Source of the DNA: Diospyros lotus
Taxonomy: Eukaryota > Streptophyta > Magnoliopsida > Ericales > Ebenaceae
Length of the DNA: 64,000 bases
Reading direction: 5' to 3'
Assembly: GCF_014633365.1 (NCBI RefSeq)
Contig: NC_068352.1
Location: forward strand, 21,299,310-21,363,309
Position numbers and translations under genes: made by a program. Below, piece by piece: positions 12,095 to 22,974 of the stretch. Each line of letters begins with the position of its first letter. Positions within the stretch are counted from its first letter, which is position 1. The notes below the pieces were generated by a model, which had not been told where the DNA came from, made no database searches, and worked only from the letters and a program-made list of their open reading frames with translations.

Positions 12095-14047
12095 TTAAGG
12101 GTATGCCTCAATGAGCGACCTTAATCCTAAAATGGGATGGATTTTGTAGTCACTAAAACCAGCTTTGCAGAACAGCTCTGCCCATTCTTTCTTATTTCTC
12201 TCTTTTCCTGCAACATTAATCATCATTAGCATGTCAAAGAAGAACTGTGGCTGGACCGACTCTTCGGCTCCTTTGGAGATCCCCGTCACCATGTCTATGA
12301 TAATCACCCTTCCTCCATTTTCTTTGCTTGGGATTGCCTGCTTGCACTTCTTCAATAATGTGATGCAGTCTTCGTCGCCCAAGAAGTGCAAGATCCACTG
12401 TTTTGCCAATTTTAGGTTATATAAGTAAGAGTTCAGCAGTAAAAGTAAAGATATATATATATACATATGTATTTTTCTTCGAGATTTACATTATTGCAGA
12501 AAATAAAAGTAAAGAATCTCTTTTTGACAAGATGGTAACAAATGTTTAAATATAGGGCACTTCAGAGAGAAAAAATTATATTCTAATATAAAAAATTGTC
12601 AAAATAATTAAGCTTTTTAATAACTGATTTTGGGATTTTACTACGTGCAGTAGATATTTATACATTAATTTTTCAATTAATAATTATCTTAAAAGTGATA
12701 ATCTTAAAAGCTTTTTGCTGAGATATACAATTTTATTTAACCTATTTTATACTATAATAGATTTTCTTTAATATATCTTCAGTGTTACTTGGACTATTTG
12801 ACTTGATAGGCCTGTAATCAAAGAAGTTTCAAAAGTTGAAAATTCCACGTGGGCTTCTTTGGAGCTGAATTTAAGAATATTTTCAAGTCAAGAATTAGAT
12901 TTTCTTTTGCTCTCTTTCTTTTTCTCTACTATTTTGTTATAGTGATCTCTTTCCAATGATCATAATAAAAGCCTGACCTGATGATATACATAATAAGAGC
13001 CGTTTATATATATATATATATATATATGTAAATACCTTGAGTAGAATTATAATAACAACCCTATATATTGAAATGGATCAATTAAAGGGGTTTATAATTA
13101 TAAAAATTTCACCACAATGTCAACGGCACCCGGTGTAAAATTTACCTCGACTAAAGCGAAGATAATAAAGAAATATTAAGGTATATATATAATGAGATAT
13201 ATATATAAAGGTATGTATATATATATATATGTAAAGGTATTTTAAGGTATATATCTTAAAATACCTTGAGTAGAATTGCATCCGCAGCTGGGAAGACATC
13301 AAATATGTTCCCTCCAACGAAGCTCAAGTTCTTACGCCCCTGCAAATTAGCAATTACATGTGGCTGATCAAACACTGTGCACTTCAAGTGCGGGAAGGCG
13401 TCGACAATGGCGGTGGCCATTGTTCCGTTGCCGCCGCCAACATCCACCACCGAACCTAGCCCCTCAAACACTTCCTTACACTCCTTAATCATCACACTTG
13501 CTACCAATCTCGAATCAGCCGACATTCCGTCGTTAAACTGGAAGTTCAGAGTCGGCTTATGGCCGGCGTAATCCCAAAACGACGACCCATTGGCTGTGTT
13601 AAACGCCGTCGGATCGTCATTCTGAAGCCAAGCCGTCAGGTGTTGCCACGAGTTTATCAAACACGGGTCGAGCATGGCCAGCAAGAACGGCGAAAGAGTG
13701 AAGGGATTGTCGGTTAAGAGAAGCCGGCAAGTGGGGGTGAGAGTGTACACAGTTTCTAGGAGTTCATTTTCTCGGGCTATTTTCTCGAGAAAGAAGCCGG
13801 AAAGAGCCAGGCTGCGCATGAGGCGGCCGATGCAGTGGGCTTTTGATGGGTTGATGGGAAGGGCAGCGACGAGGTCGGAAACTTTCATGGGCTTGCCGTG
13901 GTTGTGGATGATGTCAGGAATTCCCAGTTCAACTGCGGTTTTCAAGTTGAAAGAGTTCATGAAACCGAACATTTGGTTCCAAATGTAGGCTTCGGCTCCG
14001 AGGAGATCGCCATTGTTAACACCACAGACTCCATTGTCGTAAGGCAT
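12095..14047 (-). CDS. Class I plant O-methyltransferase, two exons
   Basis: Exon 1 is 14047-13265 and exon 2 is 12397-12095. The GT-AG intron (13264-12398, 867 bp) falls between LLK and WILH in phase 0, giving 361 residues, the usual family length. The product should be a cytosolic SAM-dependent methyltransferase acting on a phenolic, flavonoid, stilbene or alkaloid hydroxyl. The N-terminal dimerisation domain has AEAYIWNQMFGFMNS and ELGIPDIIHNHGKPM. The SAM-binding site has VVDVGGGNGT and TVFDQPHV, and the C-terminus has GKERNKKEW and ILGLRSLIEAYP. The start at 14047 matches the family N-terminus and lies downstream of a TATA run; upstream in-frame ATGs would add about 45 atypical residues. 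Odd points: the usual HDW after the catalytic His is HFL, and GGD(M/I)F is GGNIF, so activity or substrate may differ. The closest named relatives are resveratrol or flavonoid OMT-like enzymes, but the substrate cannot be read from sequence. Confidence 0.92.
13030..13052 (-). repeat. Intron copy of the OMT exon 1 donor junction
   Basis: The string ataccttgagtagaatt occurs here inside the intron and again at 13261-13277, where it spans the end of exon 1 and the GT donor. The intron copy therefore carries a second, identical-looking donor. AT microsatellites around 13008-13028 and 13214-13230 flank it. Confidence 0.6.
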
Positions 14048-14137
14048 TACTAATTCCTGATATTTTAATTTGTTGGCTTTGTGATCGAAGCTGATCTCTA
14101 CTTGTGGGTGAGATGTTGGAGTGGGCATGCATTTACG

Positions 14138-14150
14138 TGTATATATATAT
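14138..14150 (-). promoter_or_regulatory. Probable TATA box of the OMT gene
   Basis: A TATATATAT run about 95 bp upstream of the chosen start codon on the minus strand. That spacing leaves a 5' leader of roughly 60 nt and supports translation starting at 14047. Confidence 0.45.
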
Positions 14151-15164
14151 GATTTGGGGAGGAGAATCATTCCCTCAGCCAAAAGCTCACCAGAACGGTA
14201 TAAACTGTTATTTTACAGAGAAGGCTTTGATTTCGTCATGGCATTCGCCTAAGAAGGATCCATACATGGTTCCTTTCAAAGAAATTCACAGAAACAAAAA
14301 ACCATAATTAACCCTTCCACTTGAGACAAAAGATAAAGTGGAACTAATTACGATTCACAAAAAAATGTTAGTTGATTAGTCCCAGGCTGCAAGAGTATGA
14401 GCATACCAAATTGACCATAAAGCTATTGTATTTTAATGTCATTATTATATTTCCCCACTGACTTACTAGCACCCACCTGAGAAATTCTGTTGCTAGGTAT
14501 CCAAAATTCATATCTTTCCTTTATTTAATAGAAAGCAATTACAACTGGTCACAAATTTATTCCGAAGCAGTGACGTCTTGATACTATCAGGAATAGGAAA
14601 TACAAATTTTAAATATGACTAAATGATAGATTTAGATTTTTTGTAATTTATTAAAAAAATCATGCTTAGTACGTATAATCTATTATAATCGAATAATTTA
14701 CATAACACCAAGCGAAACGAAAAGTCCTAAATCTATTATAAGTACATGTATATATACTATTCCTAAATAAGCATATGCCCTTAGTAGTATTATAGCGAAG
14801 ATAATGAATGATTTAGCCAACCAAACGAAAAGTCTATTTTTGAAGTTTTGTCCATTGGATAGCTAGCTGTTGGAGTAATCTATATTATATGTATAAGCCA
14901 TTGCTTAAGTTTTGTTCATGGGAAAATGATTTTTCTTTTTACTAAACGGAATCAAAAGACTTCAGTCAATTTCTCTCTCTGTCTCTCTTATCAATCCCTG
15001 CGTAGTCACTACGGCTTTTTCAAACATCTCTTTCTTTCTGAGCACGTGCCAAATTAATTAAGAAAAATCTAGAAGAATATCTTCATAATTTTCGGGAAGT
15101 GAAAATCTGTTGGATCCAACACCCCCTTATTAGATAACTAATATACAAAGCTTATGAATTACCA
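14151..15164. other. Upstream region of the OMT gene, no gene recognised
   Basis: AT-rich flank. No coding frame or repeat boundary stands out. Confidence 0.5.
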
Positions 15165-16150
15165 TAGGGTTATTCGCACAAAAAATTTAAATTTTTGCAT
15201 TTTTAAGATTTTATTTAAAAATTTCAATTTTAACAATAAGATCCTGATTTGATCAATTGGTTACAATTTTATCTACACCCGGATTCGAATTGAGAGGCGT
15301 CCAAGAACTGTTGACGTGGCATGCCATATGACATTTTAAAACAATTTAAGTGGACCCTACATGCACACATGAAAAAAAATAAAAAAATTAAAATAATATT
15401 AAATATATGTTATATGTGTGTTATAGATATATTTACAAAGGTAAGTAGGCGGAGGACGGGGACGACGATGACGGAAGACGACAATGGCGACAGGCAATGA
15501 TATTGGGCTGGAGGCGACGGCTGATCTAGAAGCTGAAGGTGGTGATGGAGGCTGATCTGGAAGAAGGCCGAATCTAAAAGTTTGATAGTCGATGAGACCG
15601 GCTTAAGTGATTGACAACGAGGGTGAGGCAGCGAACAAAGGACATCATTTGTCGACAAGAGCAAAAAAGTTGTCGGTCACTTTCTATGAGGTACCCTTAA
15701 GCAAAAGGAAGCCTAGATCAATGGTCAAACTAGTTTCTAGATCGGTCGTTGTCGCCACCGTGAGCAGGAGGAAGCCCAGATCAATCGTCGCCTTCAGTTT
15801 CCAGATCAATTGTCACTGTCACCGTTCGTCATCGTAATTGTTGCCATCACTATTCTTCTTCTTCACCATCACCATTCTCCACTCGTCTACTTCCTTCTCT
15901 ATGTGCATATATATATTTAATATTATTTTATTTTTTAGTTTTTTATACATATACATGTAGAGCTCACTTAAAATGTTTTAAAATGTCAGGTAACATGCTA
16001 CGTCAGCGAGTCATGAACACCTCTTGAATCGGATCTGGATTGTAGATAAAGTTGTAACCAATTGATCAAATCAGAGACCTTAGGATCAAAATTAAAATTT
16101 TTAGATAAAATCATAAAAACGAAAAAAGATTTGAATTGTTCGTACGTGCT
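15165..16150. mobile_element. Long-TIR Mutator-like non-autonomous element
   Basis: The left arm (about 15165-15400) and right arm (about 15905-16150) are inverted copies of each other over roughly 230 bp. Both read inward through blocks such as gatttgatcaattggttacaa, tttatctaca, gaggcgt/gaggtgt, and gacattttaaaaca. Between them is a GC-rich core (15420-15880) rich in gacgacga-like triplets, with no recognised domain. Long TIRs and no transposase fit a non-autonomous MULE. The exact ends and TSD were not resolved. Confidence 0.7.
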
Positions 16151-16549
16151 CCTTTACTTCATAGATTAAGGAAGATAATATATATATATATATATGCCAT
16201 CAAATTTGACTCTAAAACAACTCAGTTGGACCTGTAAGCATGACTATCACATGGGGTAACCATTGTCCTTGTATCAAAAATTTAGACTGGCTGTTAATTA
16301 TTTTTATGTTTTATTTTTTATTTTTTAAAGCACAAGGTCGACAAGATGGCATTAATTAGGGCACCCACATAATGCTAATGCAAAGTAACGGTCAGTGATT
16401 GAGAGTTTTAATTCAAATTCATTCCATTTGCATGAGAGACTTATTAAATTGCATTTAATGAACTATATTTGTCTAAAAAATTAACTCTTAGATGCATTAA
16501 ATGGTTTATAAGGACTATATTTTTAAATTTTAACATATAAATAGTTGAG

Positions 16550-17660
16550 TATATTTTGACATTATTTAAGTAATTTTAACAAATACTCGATTATGATTGA
16601 ATGATAGTCGATTAAGCCCATTCATTAATTGACTATAAGATTTTTTTAGTCGATTAATATTTTAAATACAGAAACTCACTTTCTATCTAATAAATTTTAC
16701 TAAACTGAGTTCATTTGTTACTCGATTATGTAATAGCATTACTCGAGTATAGAATATCTAATAATCAATTAACATTTTGACTAATGATTAAATACTTGAT
16801 TAAGCACATTTGTTACTCGATTACACAATAATATTACTCGAGTGCAAAATGCATCTTTTTTAGTTAACATCTTAACTTTATATTTGATATTTGATTAAAC
16901 ATTCTTGACACTCGATTATAATGTCATTACTTGAGTACAAGATACATCTTAGTCTATTAATAAAATAGTTATAGAAACTCGGTATTTGTTTAAGAGGCGT
17001 TTGTTAAAATGAGGAAGATAAGAGGTATCAAGATAAGGTTGGAATGCATTCCGGATCAAAATATGGAATGATTAAAATAAGGTTGGAAAGCATTCCAAAA
17101 TTTTTATCAAGCTATTTGTTAAATTTTTTAAAATGCACTAAATGACACAAATATCTTTTTTTTCTTATCTATAAAGATCAAGATATGCTTATCTTGAGGC
17201 AGGGGAGAGATAAGTATATCTTGAAAGATCAAGATAAGAGGTCATTAATGATTTTTTCAATAATTTTTAGATAAACTTAACAAACATATTAGAAATGATA
17301 AAAGTTCGTGATGCATCTCATATCTTGACTTTTTCATCTTGATTAACAAACGCCCCCTTAGCATATTATACTCAACCAAGGCATAAATTTACCTGACTAA
17401 GCTAAGAGTTACTCGATTAAGCCTAACTCTTTAGTCTATTAATGTCCAAATATAGAGATATAACATTTTTCACCTGATTATTTACTCGAGTAATAAATTT
17501 GATTACTCGACTAAAAAAATGGAATACTCGATTACTATTTTCTTTTAGTCAATTAACAACACACGTCCAGTAACTTGTCAATTTAACATTAATTCTTACT
17601 CGATTATATTGAATGCGATTACTCGAGTAATATCACAGTTATACCGATACTAATAGAAAC
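16550..17660. repeat. Array of ACTCGATTA/ACTCGAGTA motifs, probable copia LTR fragment
   Basis: About fifteen copies of tactcgatta-, actcgagta- or agtcgatta-like motifs at irregular 20-60 bp spacing. The same motifs fill the LTR and spacer of the copia element at 53.8-64 kb. No pol sequence is present, so this is probably an isolated LTR or LTR fragment of that family. Its ends were not identified. Confidence 0.6.
16993..17357. mobile_element. PIF/Harbinger-type MITE, 365 bp, TSD TTA
   Basis: Left end agaggcgtttgttaa and right end ttaacaaacgccccc form a terminal inverted repeat. Both sides carry TTA (16990-16992 and 17358-17360). The trinucleotide TSD and G-rich TIR fit Tourist/Harbinger MITEs. 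Internal arms share aagataag/cttatctt and ggaatgcattcc motifs. It interrupts the ACTCGATTA repeat array. Confidence 0.75.
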
Positions 17661-18966
17661 ACAATTAAATTAATATTGATTTTGGTTAAAATGGGGAAAA
17701 TATTGAAAAATCACGTTTGTCTAAGCTGAAAATTATTCAGGAAAATTTAGAAATTAAACAACTTTGAGTAGTTTTCTAACTTCAGTTCATATTTGGAAAA
17801 TTTAAAACCCAAATTTTCTGTATTCAATTTAGGAGATTTTTGAATTTTAACATCTTTTTTCTAAGTTTTTTTTTTTTATTTTCTATATATTAGTTTTCTT
17901 AAAAAAAATTAAGACTGCTTTCCACAATTGAATACACAAAAAGAAACTAGATACAGTCTAAATAGATGAGTCATCACTAGATATTTTTATTTTCAATCCC
18001 ATGGAATAATTTATTCTTCATTATCTTTGAATAAGAATTTAACCCTTTAATATAGAACTACCATATAGAATCCACCTAAATAAAAAATTGTCAAATTGAG
18101 AAAAAAAAATCAAATAAGATTGTTTACATTCTAAAGGTCAGTAGAAAGTTAAAAATTATAAGGCCAATTTCAGGCTTTATTTTGTAAAGTCTCTATGTCT
18201 TAGTTTAGTAATCAAACCCCAAAGATGATTGACAAGCACCTCTTCTTTCTGGTCTTTTTCGTCGTTTTATAAGTATTTGATGTTTGAAATGAAGGATAAA
18301 AAATTACTCTTTTATGCCCTACCGGCAACAATGCCGTCCATATTAATCTTCAATAGAAATAATGAATAATTTAGCAAAATAATATATAAAAATTATGAAA
18401 AGAAAGTTTAAAACTGATCAAATTGAGTTCTTATCCTTATTCTTATGTAATAACATGCACGTTTGTTTTTATGTGTATTTAATGTTATCTTAGATTTCCG
18501 TGTGTCTATTTTTCCTGTTAATGATTTTTCTGTTCAAACAGATGAATTTGTGTTCAAATTCAAATATTTTCAACAAAAATATATCGAAATATTAAGTTTA
18601 ATTAACTATTAAATTTGAACATAATCTTTGAACAATCGCAATACCCTAAATAAATGCTTTTTATTACCAACCCACAGCCGCATGGTTGGCTTGGCTGAAT
18701 ATAGATGACTGAAGACTTATTGTGAAGAAAGCAGTTTAGCTGCGCTTGCTACTTCACGTGCCTGACTGGCTCCAGTACTTCAATGGTCTCTCCTTCTTTT
18801 ATGTTTTTTTTATGTATAAATGTCACTTTTAGTGCATAATATTTTATTGTTTGAATGATTTGATACATCCCGGCCCGTTGCATGATGGATTGTCTCTCCC
18901 TCTCTGGTGTTGAATGCATCTCAGTTTTTCGTCATGTGGCGGTGGCGGTGGCGGAAATTAGATTGT
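17661..18966. other. Intergenic, no gene recognised
   Basis: AT-rich. A GGTGGC triplet run occurs near 18938-18955. No supported feature. Confidence 0.5.
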
Positions 18967-18975
18967 GGGAAGGAT

Positions 18976-21026
18976 AGGGGCGGAGCTAGAAATTTTGAGG
19001 GTGGATAAAAAGAAAATAATATAAAAAAAGATTAAAAGAAATTAAATTATTTAAATTTATTTTTTAATAATTAAATTATTTTCTAAATCTTATGACAATA
19101 TTTCAAAAATTATCGTAAATTTTATTTTTTAATTATTAAATTAATTAAATTTGCAATCGTTGTTAATAGTTATAAATATTAATTTTATTTTATTTTTCAC
19201 CCATTTAAATTATTTTATATATTTATAATTTAAATAAATATATTTGATTAATGAAAACAACATCTTGGAAAAGGCCTTCATTTTTCTCAACTCATTTCTC
19301 ATTATTACAACTTAATAAATCATACAAATAGTAAAATATATATATATATATATATAATTCACCCACGCTAATAGATTTAGATTTCACCAATACTCAATGC
19401 TGATAATGTCTGCGGAACATGATTAATCCAAGTTCATCAACATTTTCTTCTAGGATATGAATAAAATCACCGATGAAACTCGAATCCAATTTTGGAATAA
19501 GGTTGGTTTTTGGGTGAAATCGATTTTGAACATTTTGAGAGTTTGCACAAGAGTTTGCAAACTCCTTTAAAAATGTTAGATAAATTTGCAGATTGTTAAC
19601 CTAAAAATCACACATAATTAGCAAATTAAGTCTAGAAACTCAAAAAGATTAAGAATTTAGGGTTCATCATACCTGTTATTAGAGGGCAAAAATTCCGAAT
19701 ACATAATCATACATCGGATGTTGAAGCCTACCTTGAACTTCATAAAAGATTGTAGCGACAATCTCATAACAGTCTTTTATTGGAAGGTGGGTCAAGAGAT
19801 TAGAGGCATTTCTGACACCAAAAACTTTGTGAATAACTTCAAAATCAGTAGGCCTTTCTTCATGGCAGAAATAAGAGGCAAATATACACCATTGGATATA
19901 TTTTCTTCTCAAGAATCTATAGGCACTGCATTGAGAACCATATGTTAGAGTTATGGTTAGAGCTGCAATTGGGGCAACAAAGGAGGTTAAAGGAGCATTA
20001 TCGACAGCAATAGCGTCAGTGGCCAGATTTTCAAGTTTCCTACCATGTTTTGGTTGAAATGTCGAGGCCCTATAAATGGGTTTTCGAGGTCACATGTCAC
20101 ATCCAGCATTTTCTAGCGATCCAAGACCACTACTTGACTCCCTTACCCCCTTCCTTCGTCTAACATACCCAAAAATTAGTAAGATCTAATGGTTGAAACT
20201 CTGTAGATCTAAGTTTAAAATTTGGTCCAAATCGAATAACACATATATACATAAACACCTCATGAATCTATGCTAAAAGTAAAGCTAATAAAACTAAAAA
20301 GCTTACCTTGTTGTAGATTAGGATTGATTTCACGTGATAATGTGGTCGGATTCAAGATCCAATGATCGGATTTTGCAAAATAAGTGATTTATAGAGTTTT
20401 CATAGAAGAGATAGAAAATGAGGAAAACAAACGAAAGAGAAAAAGAAGAAGAGGCTACCCGTCATGGAGACAAACACTTTGCTAAACCAGCCACGATATT
20501 TGCAGAAAGTCTATGAGTCATGCTGGAGAGAAATACGGTGGCGCGCTAGGACCGCGACAGCATCTGGACAACCATGATATATATATTTATATATTCTTTT
20601 TGATTCTTTATATTTTAAATAAATTTTTAACAAAATATATATTAATTTATAATATGACATATATTTTACAATCCCTTGTGTGGTAATATTGTGACAAAAT
20701 AGATAACGATAATAATATTTAGATTGATTTTAACTTCCTGAAGATTATGAAAGCATTAGACGAAACCATCTGGCAAGCTACCAAACACAAATGCTAAAAT
20801 AATTATGAAAAAAAAAAGGCATTTGTGGCCCTGGCGAAAGTAGCATAGTAAAAAATATTAAAAAATTATATGGTAGCCTGGGAAAGTAACATTTCTCAAG
20901 TTTTAAAATTGAAGGGTGGGCAATTACAGTCCCGGGTGACTAGGTGCTTAGAAAAAAATTAAAAAAAAAATTATATATACACAGTAACAATTTTTCAAAT
21001 TGAAGGCAATTGCATAGCTCCGCCCT
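18976..21026. mobile_element. Pack-MULE-like element with captured LBD gene fragment, TSD GGGAAGGAT
   Basis: Ends are AGGGGCGGAGCTA on the left and TAGCTCCGCCCT on the right, an inverted pair. The nonamer GGGAAGGAT flanks both sides (18967-18975 and 21027-21035). A 9-bp TSD fits Mutator-like elements; a hAT with an 8-bp TSD is the alternative because the TIR is short and G-rich. No transposase is present. The interior holds a two-exon piece of a LOB-domain gene on the minus strand, the hallmark of gene capture. Confidence 0.75.
19395..20030 (-). pseudogene. Captured LOB-domain (LBD) gene fragment with its intron
   Basis: Exon 1 on the minus strand ends at 19673. It reads through a decayed C-block (QCSAYRFLRRKYIQWC, standing for C-x2-C-x6-C-x3-C), then FASYFCHEE, IHKVFGVRNASNLL and FYEVQGRLQHPMYDYV up to FAL. 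These match the LOB C-block, GAS block and following region of class I LBD factors. After FAL come TAA TAA CAG, where the family has three Gln codons, then a GT donor. The intron is 72 bp (19672-19601). Exon 2 opens VNNLQIYLTFLKE, matching VVNLQAQLASLKE, and stays open to about 19395. Two metal-binding Cys are changed (to Ser and Tyr) and two Gln codons are now stops, so it is not functional. LBD proteins are plant transcription factors for organ boundary and vascular development. The retained intron shows capture of genomic DNA, not cDNA. Confidence 0.8.
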
Positions 21027-21035
21027 GGGAAGGAT

Positions 21036-21453
21036 GGTGAAGATTAGATTCTAAGCTTTCTTGAGTTATTTTAACTTCTAGACTTCAATTCCAGTTGGTT
21101 TAGTTGCAAGCAAATATGATCTTTGTAGTTCAATTGCAGCTTTTTGGACGGAATCTGTTAAGCAAATAAGATGCAAATATGATAAAAAAAAAGAAAAAGG
21201 AAATTGACAAAAAGAAAAAAAAAAATGTATTAAACTGACCAAATAACGTAAGTTTATCTACTGAATGTGACTTTTTTTTAATTTTTTATTTTATAAATAA
21301 ATTTTATTAAAAATAAAATTTAAATCAAAATAAGAACAATTAGACATATCAATTGCACCTAAATTTTGACGATTTTAAACTGCAGAAAAATAGATTCTGC
21401 AAAAAATGTAAAAAAGAATTAGAAAGTATAGAAGTATACTGAAACTAGGCAAC
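21036..21453. other. Short intergenic stretch between the Pack-MULE and the LINE
   Basis: AT-rich, with poly-A and poly-T runs. No feature seen. Confidence 0.5.
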
Positions 21454-21469
21454 AAGGTTGCCCATTATT

Positions 21470-22958
21470 GAGGGGGGATTGGGCTGCAATCCGTATGGAC
21501 ATAATGGCGATAAAAAGTAGGCCAAACCGAAGGGCTATTCTCTTGTCAATGATTTTCAGGTCTATGAGGGCAACAAAAAATCATGGGCTGATTTGGTTGA
21601 TGATCGTGGTACTCGTCAGTTGAAAAAATTAGGATGTTATCCTTCTATAGATTTTTCAGTTGAAGGCCCAGTTGTGAAATTTTCTGAAAAGGTGATTGAT
21701 CAAGGGCTGAAACATTGGCATAATACTTTGATCGGCTATTTTATTGAGAATCGTTTTGCCTTTCCCGATGGTGCAATCAATCGCTAGGAGACTATGGCAC
21801 CGATTTGGTTTCATTAAGGTACTCTCCAATAATTCTGGTAGTTTTTTATTTCGTTTAGTGATGAGGTGAATATGTTAAAAGTTTTTGATGGAGGGTCGTG
21901 GCATTTTGCTCATCATCCATTATTGTTAAAAATTTGGGACTTGGGTATGGATATTTCTCTTGAGACCCACGCGACTCTTCCATTACTGGCTAAGATTTTT
22001 AATATTCCGTTGAAAAGGTGGAATGAGGAGGGCATTGCCACAGTGGCTAGTACGCTTGGAAGGCTTATTCATGCGGATTTTACTACTGAGGATAGGTCGA
22101 GAGTAGGGTTTGTCCGGGTCTGTGTTGAGATGGATGTGTTTTGCTCCTTTTCCTATAAATATTCTTTTATATAAAGGTATTAATAAATCTATTAGTGAGC
22201 CCAACTTGTTACGGCTGCCTGTGGAATACCAATGGGTTTTATTTGTTTGTTCTCATTGTTGAGTGTTTGGTCACTTTTTGTCCTGATGCCCAAATTAGCC
22301 CCAGGAAGCAGTTTAAAATCCTTCATCAATTAAGGATCAGGCTCAAAATCGTAAGCGTAAGGGGAATTCTCAAAGTGTTCCTCTCTCTGTGCCGTTGAAG
22401 GGGAGTGCAAAGTGTGCTTCTATGGTTCATCCTGCCCTAGAGCGTGATATGAGGAATTTGTTGGCCAATCACTTTTGTCTGCTTTCAGAGGTAGATAGGG
22501 ATGTTCCTTCGCCTAGGGGGGTGCCGGTTTAGGATAAGATGGGATGCCTGGGGGTGATCGATATGGCTATTGAAGATAAAGGTTAGAAGAAAGGCTCTGA
22601 GGAGGAGGAGGAGGACGCTTTGTTATCAAGGACTAGAAGCTTGGAATCTGATTATGTCCCTGTGAAGACCAAGTTGCAAAGGAAGCATGAGAGGAAAAAG
22701 AAGAATGCATTAGCCATAGCTTATTAGGAGACTCAGGAGGATCGTCCAGTGATCAGAAATCCGACATGAGGCGTTTCTTCTGCTTTATCTGTTTTCAGTT
22801 TGGATTTGTGTTCATCCTCGTGTTGAGGAGTAGGTTTTCTTATGTTTTTTGTGGTTTTAGGGTTCTTTTTCTTGGTCTGGGGATGCCCCAGCATGGCTTG
22901 TAGACTTTTTTTTTTTTTTTTCTCATTTTTCTGTTAATATATCATTCTTATAGAAAAA
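21470..22958 (+). mobile_element. LINE (L1-type) copy with ORF1 only, 16-bp TSD
   Basis: The 16-mer AAGGTTGCCCATTATT occurs directly before (21454-21469) and after (22959-22974) the insert. The insert ends in a T-rich 3' UTR and a short A run, as in target-primed reverse transcription. ORF1 is present, but no reverse transcriptase or endonuclease follows: fewer than 600 bp separate the end of ORF1 homology from the tail. It is therefore an internally deleted, non-autonomous copy. Confidence 0.85.
21555..22420 (+). pseudogene. LINE ORF1 (DUF4283 / CCHC knuckle), frameshifted
   Basis: Open pieces read KSWADLVDDRG, LIGYFIENRFAFP, FDGGSWHFAHHPLLL, IPLKRWNEEGIATVAS, LGRLIHADFTTEDRSR and VGFVRVCVEMD. 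This is the typical order of the DUF4283 RNA-binding domain of plant L1 ORF1 proteins. A degenerate knuckle with CSHC, then GH and a later Cys, follows near 22240-22290. At least two frameshifts (near 21787 and 21856) and several stops break it. It once bound LINE RNA and cannot be translated whole now. Confidence 0.85.
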
Positions 22959-22974
22959 AAGGTTGCCCATTATT

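Noticed and set aside
13377..13988. Plus-strand open frames opposite the OMT exon 1
   Set aside because: They are antisense shadows of the OMT coding exon, which has all family motifs.
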